This document shows positions 15,191-19,790 of a DNA stretch of 19,790 nucleotides, one piece after another (the first letter of the stretch is position 1; the number at the start of each line of letters is the position of its first letter). Made by a program: the position numbers and the translations under genes. Source of the DNA: an uncultured Alistipes sp. (lineage in GTDB: Bacteria; Bacteroidota; Bacteroidia; Bacteroidales; Rikenellaceae); the NCBI GenBank assembly GCA_937895825.1, contig CALBKP010000011.1, positions 1 through 19,790 of the forward strand, read 5' to 3'. The notes under the pieces were generated by a model that was not told the origin of the DNA, did no database searches, and saw only the letters and a list, made by a program, of their open reading frames with translations.

Positions 15191-15299
15191 TGAATAAAAA
15201 GATGTAGTTTTAGGCTTGCGAAGCCCGAAAAGCGTAATTACTCGAGCGTAAATGAGCATTTTGAGGGCAAGCGTAACGACAATATAGACTTTTTATTCA
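15191..15299. repeat. inverted-repeat-bounded non-coding element
   Basis: TGAATAAAAAG (15191-15201) and CTTTTTATTCA (15289-15299) are perfect 11-bp inverted repeats bounding 109 nt. Inside are a small hairpin (GGCTT-GCG-AAGCC, 15213-15225) and three copies of GCGTAA. There is no coding potential and no clear target-site duplication. It could be a miniature transposable element remnant or a structured 3' region of the convergent transcripts. Confidence 0.5.
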
Positions 15300-15339
15300 G
15301 TCTCATATTATTAATGGTGATTATCCATCAATATATACT

Positions 15340-16608
15340 CTACATTGACGTACGATCCATAACCGTAATCTTCTTACAATGGCACTTGCCAGTAATCTTG
15401 TTGCCACGGTCATCAACGACATCAACGGTAACAAGAGCCTCGTTGACGTTGTAATGTTCGATGGTGAAACTACCACCAGCTATGGCGGCCTGCGTAGCTG
15501 TGAATGAGCCCTTGTTCAATGGCAAATACCATGAGCCAGAGAAGTTCAGCTCATCATCCAACCTACCCTGCTTGAAAGTACCAGCGGCATATGTAGCATT
15601 TGCATCATGCACGAAACTACGATAAACAAGTTCCTCATCAAACGATGTATCATCAACAGCTACTATAAAGCGGAAGAAATCGCCCTCCGACAAATCCTCC
15701 TTAGCCATAAAGCGCACATCCCAACTACCACGACCTATACCCAAATCGTCACCATCATACAATAATGTCATAGCACCATCCTTAATATCGAAGCTATAAT
15801 CGCCCGTAAGCGTGCTGTACGGGCCATGCGACACATTCGAAAGGTAACCGAGGGTAAGGTCACCGTTGTACACAACGTGATGCATAGTGCCATCCTCAAG
15901 CGTAAGCAGTGCGTCAATACCACCATCAACAACGACAACCTTGCCCGCCTTTATACTAAGACGCGTCTCATTGCCATCAGCATCTACCGACACATACTCA
16001 CTAAAGTCATCCGAGAATGTTCCTGGCTCGCAGCTATTAGTCACATCGAACGTATACTCACCCCACGCGAGGCTGGGATTCGCTGCCGATGGAACAGACG
16101 AGTAGATATTGAAATGGTAGTAGGTATCACCAGCATAGTGGGCATCAGAGCCCGTCGTGCCATACTTCGAGAGCACAATGCTATACTGATATGCAATGTT
16201 GTTATTCTGCTTACCATAGAATCGGCCATTGAGCTTACCTGCCAAAAACTCCACATCGGGCTGACCCTGCTGCTCGACAATCACCTGCACAGAAGCACCC
16301 TTATAGCTAAGGACAATTATAGCACTACGCTCGTCGGTGGTATCGTTAGCCGCGACATCGAACGTTACGACATTACCCGCACTGATGTTCGTAACCCAGT
16401 CGGCAACGCAAGCCACAGATAGCTTCGCCCCTGGAGCCGCATTTTTGAGCGTATAGTTAATCTCGCCTGAGCCACCATCCTGCGAGAAGCGCATGACGCT
16501 CTCAGACTTAAGCTCAAGGCTCACAGACTCGGTTGAGCCATCGTCCGTCGAGCACGACACAGCGAGCATCACGAACGACACCATTAGTAATGTAAAAAAT
16601 TTCCTCAT
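15340..16608 (-). CDS. BACON-domain lipoprotein with duplicated C-terminal beta domain
   Basis: 422 residues. The signal peptide ends MLAVSC (lipidated C19), followed by STDD, which resembles the surface-export signal of Bacteroidota lipoproteins. A BACON (Ig-like, often carbohydrate-associated) domain spans about 29-115, with the conserved tryptophan W71 and the closing VEQQG. Two further beta-rich regions follow (about 126-254 and 271-413) that resemble each other and the same regions of the next gene: LNGRFYGK...YQYSIVLS...GEYTFDV in the first, VVDDRGNKITGK near the end of the second. I cannot name this domain. No enzyme motif is seen. It has its own -7 element; the last of the three paralogues in transcription order. 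A role in binding glycans at the cell surface is inference. Confidence 0.8.
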   Translation of the reverse strand: MRKFFTLLMVSFVMLAVSCSTDDGSTESVSLELKSESVMRFSQDGGSGEINYTLKNAAPGAKLSVACVADWVTNISAGNVVTFDVAANDTTDERSAIIVLSYKGASVQVIVEQQGQPDVEFLAGKLNGRFYGKQNNNIAYQYSIVLSKYGTTGSDAHYAGDTYYHFNIYSSVPSAANPSLAWGEYTFDVTNSCEPGTFSDDFSEYVSVDADGNETRLSIKAGKVVVVDGGIDALLTLEDGTMHHVVYNGDLTLGYLSNVSHGPYSTLTGDYSFDIKDGAMTLLYDGDDLGIGRGSWDVRFMAKEDLSEGDFFRFIVAVDDTSFDEELVYRSFVHDANATYAAGTFKQGRLDDELNFSGSWYLPLNKGSFTATQAAIAGGSFTIEHYNVNEALVTVDVVDDRGNKITGKCHCKKITVMDRTSM

Positions 16609-16635
16609 ATCAATAATTTGTTTGTATTACCGCGA

Positions 16636-16643
16636 CAAATATA
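16636..16643 (-). promoter_or_regulatory. -7 promoter element inside a dyad, upstream of the 15340-16608 lipoprotein
   Basis: Minus strand TATATTTG matches TAnnTTTG and would give a leader of about 20 nt. It overlaps an inverted repeat: CGACAA (16633-16638) and TAGAA (16642-16646) pair with TTCTA (16654-16658) and TTGTCG (16659-16664). No -33 TTTG is seen. Confidence 0.5.
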
Positions 16644-16673
16644 GAACATTTTTTTCTATTGTCGTACATATAC

Positions 16674-16720
16674 GCGAGATAGTGAGCCACTAAAATTAGA
16701 TAGCACGCCCACAATCTCGC
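16674..16720 (-). terminator. possible hairpin after the 16747-18060 gene
   Basis: GCGAGAT-A-GTG (16674-16684) pairs with CAC-A-ATCTCGC (16710-16720): an interrupted 10-bp stem with a 25-nt loop, 26 nt beyond the stop of the upstream gene. There is no good U-run after it, so it may be a weak terminator or an RNA-stability element. Confidence 0.35.
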
Positions 16721-16746
16721 TATACTACATTAAAACATTACAACTC

Positions 16747-18060
16747 CTATTCAAGGTCGTAAGCCTGGTTTTGGTAGTCACCAACAACACCACGGAACGT
16801 ACCCTGAATCTTATTACCTATATCGTCAACGCCATCCATTGTGAGCGCATAACCATCGCCATCCTTCGTAACGGTAATCTTACCATCAACAAACGGAGCC
16901 CAGTTCGTCGGGTCTATCTGGCTGTTTATGCAGTTCATATACCAGGTATGAAGCTGATTCCAGTCGTCGCGCAAGCATCCTGGGGCAAAGGTGTCGGCAA
17001 AGTTATCCATCTCACTGTTGAGCACCGTGTACTCGCCCACGAAGGCCTCCTTATTCTCGTAGCCACCCTCCGACTTATCGACCAAGAGATCCATCATTAG
17101 ATATACACCCGAGAAACCCGCCTTTTGCTCAATCATATGCAAGAACCAGACATCAGCACCCTTACCATAATAGTCACCACGATAGTATGCCATAATGGTA
17201 CCACCCGTGACATCGAAGCTAACATCTGATGTCTGCGTACTTGCTGTGATATCAGCGGCCGTAGGCTGTGTATAGTCCAGTGCGAGGCTTCCCTCATACG
17301 TAATGCGGTGAACCTTACCATTCATCATACGTACCTCTGCCACGATCTTATCCTTCGTAACCGTAACTTTAGCCGAAGCAAAGTCCATTGACACATTACC
17401 CTCGCTACCATAGTTTAGATAGTAGCTCTGCGTGGGGTCAATAGTGCCAGGGTTGCCGTAGCCCGCTACATCAAACTCGTAAACACCCTCAGGAACATAG
17501 TCCACGGGCTCGAATGCCGATGTCTGATCAGCGTAGAGGTCGAAACGATACTGCGTGCCGCCATACACATAGTCGTTCATAGCGGGGATTCCCGTATCCG
17601 AGAGCACGATGAAGTAGTTATAACCATAGGTCTGGAGCTTACCGAAGTAAGTGCCATTGAGGTTCGTTGCTCTAAACTCCACGTCGGCAGCCTGGCCAGC
17701 ACCCTCCTGGCGCACCATCACCGAGAACGACTGGGTCTCGTACGACACCTTGAGTACGGTCTCACGCTGGCTACCATCGTTAGGCAACACATTGAACGAG
17801 ATAGAGTCCTCGATCGTAATATCTTCAATCCACGCCACTTCGCACTCCACCTTGATATTCATATACTCAGGTTTAGCTGTGCGCGTTGACTCGGTAAGAG
17901 CATAGCCAATCTCTCCCTTGCCGCCCTCGGCCGTAAAGTTCATCACGGACTTAGACGCAAGCGTAAGGACATACTCCTTAGCATCAGTAGTCTCGTCGCC
18001 AGACTCACAAGCTGTGAGTGCCACGGCCATAAGTGCAAACAAAATAAAAATTCTTTTCAT
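16747..18060 (-). CDS. BACON-domain lipoprotein with duplicated C-terminal beta domain
   Basis: 437 residues. The lipobox LTAC places the lipidated cysteine at 18, followed by ESGDE. A BACON domain covers about 28-120 (W77, closing VRQEG). As in the 15340-16608 protein, two related beta-rich regions follow: about 134-262 (LNGTYFGK, YNYFIVLSD, YRFDLYAD, GVYEFDV, GKVHRITYEGSLAL) and about 279-424 (GTIMAYYRGD, GEYTVLN, GKITVTKDGDGYALTMDGVDD, GNKIQG). The AKVTVTKDK and GKITVTKDG strands show that the two halves are repeats of one another. No enzymatic motif is apparent. The gap to the upstream paralogue is 40 nt with no promoter element, so those two are cotranscribed. Surface ligand binding is inferred, not shown. 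Confidence 0.8.
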   Translation of the reverse strand: MKRIFILFALMAVALTACESGDETTDAKEYVLTLASKSVMNFTAEGGKGEIGYALTESTRTAKPEYMNIKVECEVAWIEDITIEDSISFNVLPNDGSQRETVLKVSYETQSFSVMVRQEGAGQAADVEFRATNLNGTYFGKLQTYGYNYFIVLSDTGIPAMNDYVYGGTQYRFDLYADQTSAFEPVDYVPEGVYEFDVAGYGNPGTIDPTQSYYLNYGSEGNVSMDFASAKVTVTKDKIVAEVRMMNGKVHRITYEGSLALDYTQPTAADITASTQTSDVSFDVTGGTIMAYYRGDYYGKGADVWFLHMIEQKAGFSGVYLMMDLLVDKSEGGYENKEAFVGEYTVLNSEMDNFADTFAPGCLRDDWNQLHTWYMNCINSQIDPTNWAPFVDGKITVTKDGDGYALTMDGVDDIGNKIQGTFRGVVGDYQNQAYDLE

Positions 18061-18100
18061 CTCAGTTTTAAGTATTTATCGGTTTATTGATTAGGCTCAA

Positions 18101-19540
18101 TTACATAGGGTTAGTGATGGGGCGACCCATATACTGATTACCCTCGATTCGACCCTCATAGCGTGTTTTAAGCTCATCCTGGTGTGCCGTGACCATATCA
18201 ATGATAATCTCGTAGCCGCCCGAGATATGACGAATCTCCAGAGTTCCATCCACAGGGAAGGTATCAATGCCGTGGATTGTGAGCAAGGTATATTCGCCCA
18301 TCTCGTTGAAGTTGTTGCCCGTGTTATTCACGTCGTTAACGTAATAGGTACCCTCAGGGATAGTGCCATCCTCAGACACAACGCCCGAGTTGAAGTCGAA
18401 GCAGAGGGTATGCGTATCAGAGTACATAAAGACTCCGAAGTTGTTGACCGCGAACATCACGCCCTCAACCCTGTACCACTCAATCTCAATCTCGGGCTTC
18501 TGGCCATCGGCCATCACCCAAGCCTGACCGCTTGAGGGCATAAAGTAGATGTCGTACTTCACGCCACGCTCAACATTTACAAGCACGTTATTAGTCCCCT
18601 TGTTTGATGCGGCATATAGCTGAATCTCCTCGCCTAACTCACGCACCTTCTTTGTGCGTGCGCCGTAGTTGTGCTCATCGCGTGTACTATGCCCCTTGCG
18701 AATCTTAAAACCGAGGTCACCCTCAGACGCAAACACGACATCTTGAGCGATATAGAGATTATGATCCTTGACCATCTCTACATCTACCTCAAAGTTGTTA
18801 CCATCGAAGTTACCGAGCACACCCCACGTATTCTCCACGGGGGCCTCAGGAGCCACTGCCGTTGCAGGATCAGCACCCTCACTCATAATGTAGTATATAT
18901 CGAGTGCAGCCGTAAGGTATACGTCGTAGCGACCCGACTCCTTAACGCGGATATCGCTACCACCAGCGTATGCCTGATAGCCATGATCTACCTCAGCAGG
19001 CTGACCATTACCCGAGCGTGTATTCGACATATCACCATTACCAATAAATACGAAGGTATCCGATGCCTGGATATCTAAGCCACGAGCCACGTAGTAGCCA
19101 TCTATCTGCTCCATAGCCACGGCCGATGCCACATCCCAATCGTTTGTCATTGAGCCAACGATAGCCCAGCCCTCAACCACGGGCTCGACTGCGGCAGCTG
19201 CCTGCTTTACAACTACGTCGAACGACTGCTCGCCATAGGCAACAACAATCTCAACCTCGCGCGCATCGCCCTCGTTTGCCGCAACCGTGAAGGTTACACT
19301 CTCGGCAACTGCAACGTCCGTGATCCACTCCGCAGCGGTTGTTGCCGTAAGTTCCACGCCCTCCTCGGCATTCTGAAGGGTGTAGGTAATCTCACCCTCG
19401 CCACCCTCGGCCGCGAACTCCATCGTAGCCTCCGACGTAAGCGCGAGCACGGGAGTCTCCACCTTCGGCTCTTCCTCATTCTGCTCGCAAGCCACAACGA
19501 GGAGCGGTAAGGCGAAGAGCAAATAGAATAGTCTTTTCAT
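18101..19540 (-). CDS. BACON-domain lipoprotein with SusE/SusF-like modules
   Basis: 479 residues from MKRLFYLLFALPLL; a start two codons earlier (19546) is equally open, and the frame runs to 19603, but the extra residues would bury the signal peptide. The lipobox VVAC gives lipidated C18, followed by EQNEEE, an acidic surface-export-like run. Domains: BACON (about 28-113, W72); two related modules at about 123-219 (GWAIVGSMTNDWD...GRYDVYLTAALDIYYIM) and 237-343 (TWGVLGNFDGNNFE...VKYDIYFMPSSGQAWVM), whose W-x-x-x-G start and YDIYF-type end resemble SusE/SusF starch-binding repeats; then one C-terminal domain (about 355-466: GTYYVNDV, YEIIIDMV, RYEGRIEG) like those of its two paralogues. It is first in the cluster, with a -7 element about 110 nt upstream. 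Glycan binding is the natural reading; no SusC/SusD is in the window. Confidence 0.78.
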   Translation of the reverse strand: MKRLFYLLFALPLLVVACEQNEEEPKVETPVLALTSEATMEFAAEGGEGEITYTLQNAEEGVELTATTAAEWITDVAVAESVTFTVAANEGDAREVEIVVAYGEQSFDVVVKQAAAAVEPVVEGWAIVGSMTNDWDVASAVAMEQIDGYYVARGLDIQASDTFVFIGNGDMSNTRSGNGQPAEVDHGYQAYAGGSDIRVKESGRYDVYLTAALDIYYIMSEGADPATAVAPEAPVENTWGVLGNFDGNNFEVDVEMVKDHNLYIAQDVVFASEGDLGFKIRKGHSTRDEHNYGARTKKVRELGEEIQLYAASNKGTNNVLVNVERGVKYDIYFMPSSGQAWVMADGQKPEIEIEWYRVEGVMFAVNNFGVFMYSDTHTLCFDFNSGVVSEDGTIPEGTYYVNDVNNTGNNFNEMGEYTLLTIHGIDTFPVDGTLEIRHISGGYEIIIDMVTAHQDELKTRYEGRIEGNQYMGRPITNPM

Positions 19541-19647
19541 TGTCATAGTTTTTTTAACTATTTGTGTATTAATCTTTTTTGCGTATATCGAATGAACTAT
19601 CACCCAATAGCTAAAATCTCTTCAGAGGCAAAAACACTCAAACAATG

Positions 19648-19655
19648 CAAATATA
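19648..19655 (-). promoter_or_regulatory. -7 promoter element for the lipoprotein cluster
   Basis: Minus strand TATATTTG matches TAnnTTTG. The predicted transcription start near 19641 leaves a leader of about 100 nt. A TTTG lies at 19671-19668 but only 12 nt upstream of the box, too close for a normal -33 element. Confidence 0.5.
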
Positions 19656-19734
19656 TATATTTTTTTGCAAATCGGAGCATCCACATCGAGTTTTTCCAAG
19701 CAGACCCCACGCGTCGACCAACCATCATAGGCAC

Positions 19735-19762
19735 AAAAAAACGGCCCCCGCAGGAGCCGTTT
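19735..19762 (-). terminator. intrinsic terminator of an off-window minus-strand gene
   Basis: On the minus strand AAACGGCTCC pairs with GGGGCCGTTT (one T-G wobble) around TGCG and is followed by a T-run (seven T in all, three of them in the stem). The gene it ends lies to the right of the window; a TGA in one minus frame at 19779-19781 could be its stop codon, but this cannot be decided here. Confidence 0.82.
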
Positions 19763-19790
19763 GATATTAAAGGGTCGTTCAACACTTCAA

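Noticed and set aside
15826..16422. Plus-strand open frame of 198 codons
   Set aside because: Antisense to the BACON lipoprotein at 15340-16608, with no recognisable protein character.
18671..19078. Plus-strand open frame antisense to the SusE/SusF-like region
   Set aside because: The opposite strand encodes a coherent lipoprotein with lipobox and domains; this frame has no start context or motif.
19600..19785. Minus-strand open frame of 61 codons at the right edge
   Set aside because: It reads straight through an intrinsic terminator and the promoter region of the lipoprotein cluster.

Overview
The window reads as chromosomal DNA of a Bacteroidota bacterium, order Bacteroidales (an Alistipes/Rikenellaceae-like gut organism is my best guess, held loosely). 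Evidence: at least eight genes are preceded by the Bacteroidota -7 promoter element TAnnTTTG, two of them with a TTTG -33 box 19-20 nt upstream; Shine-Dalgarno sequences are weak or absent; and there are family-restricted genes (DUF4924, PepSY-like proteins, BACON-domain lipoproteins, lipoprotein signal peptides with acidic residues after the cysteine). No tRNA, rRNA, CRISPR array, phage or transposase gene was seen.

Layout. (1) 1-2735, minus strand: the first 30 codons of an NADP-type glutamate dehydrogenase at the left edge, then gcvT (glycine cleavage T-protein) and, upstream of it, a GNAT-fold protein, probably one transcription unit. (2) 2875-6101, plus strand: an OmpR-type response regulator and its histidine kinase, followed by two small exported PepSY-like proteins with their own promoter and a strong terminator. 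This looks like a sensor module with periplasmic or outer-membrane accessory proteins. (3) 6317-9986, minus strand: a methionine branch operon metY-metX-hom, giving homoserine from aspartate semialdehyde, O-acetylhomoserine, then homocysteine by direct sulfhydrylation. (4) 10052-13562, plus strand: a tightly packed run cdd, rluA-type pseudouridine synthase, dtd, secreted DNA/RNA nuclease lipoprotein, DUF4924. (5) 13629-15178, plus strand: rpmH (only 55 codons) with a textbook promoter, a strong hairpin, then obg. (6) 15191-15299: a non-coding stretch bounded by 11-bp inverted repeats. (7) 15340-19655, minus strand: three consecutive BACON-domain lipoproteins of related architecture. A terminator for an off-window gene closes the right edge.

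Most of the window is core metabolism and translation. The least conventional part is the right-hand lipoprotein cluster: three paralogues share an N-terminal BACON domain and a C-terminal beta-rich domain (about 110-145 residues, present twice in two of them) that I cannot name. The one furthest upstream in transcription inserts two SusE/SusF-like modules between them. I infer a cell-surface glycan- or mucin-binding set without SusC/SusD partners inside the window. The second most interesting points are the two-component/PepSY module with an apparently leaderless regulator mRNA, and the exported nuclease fused end to end with the dtd reading frame.
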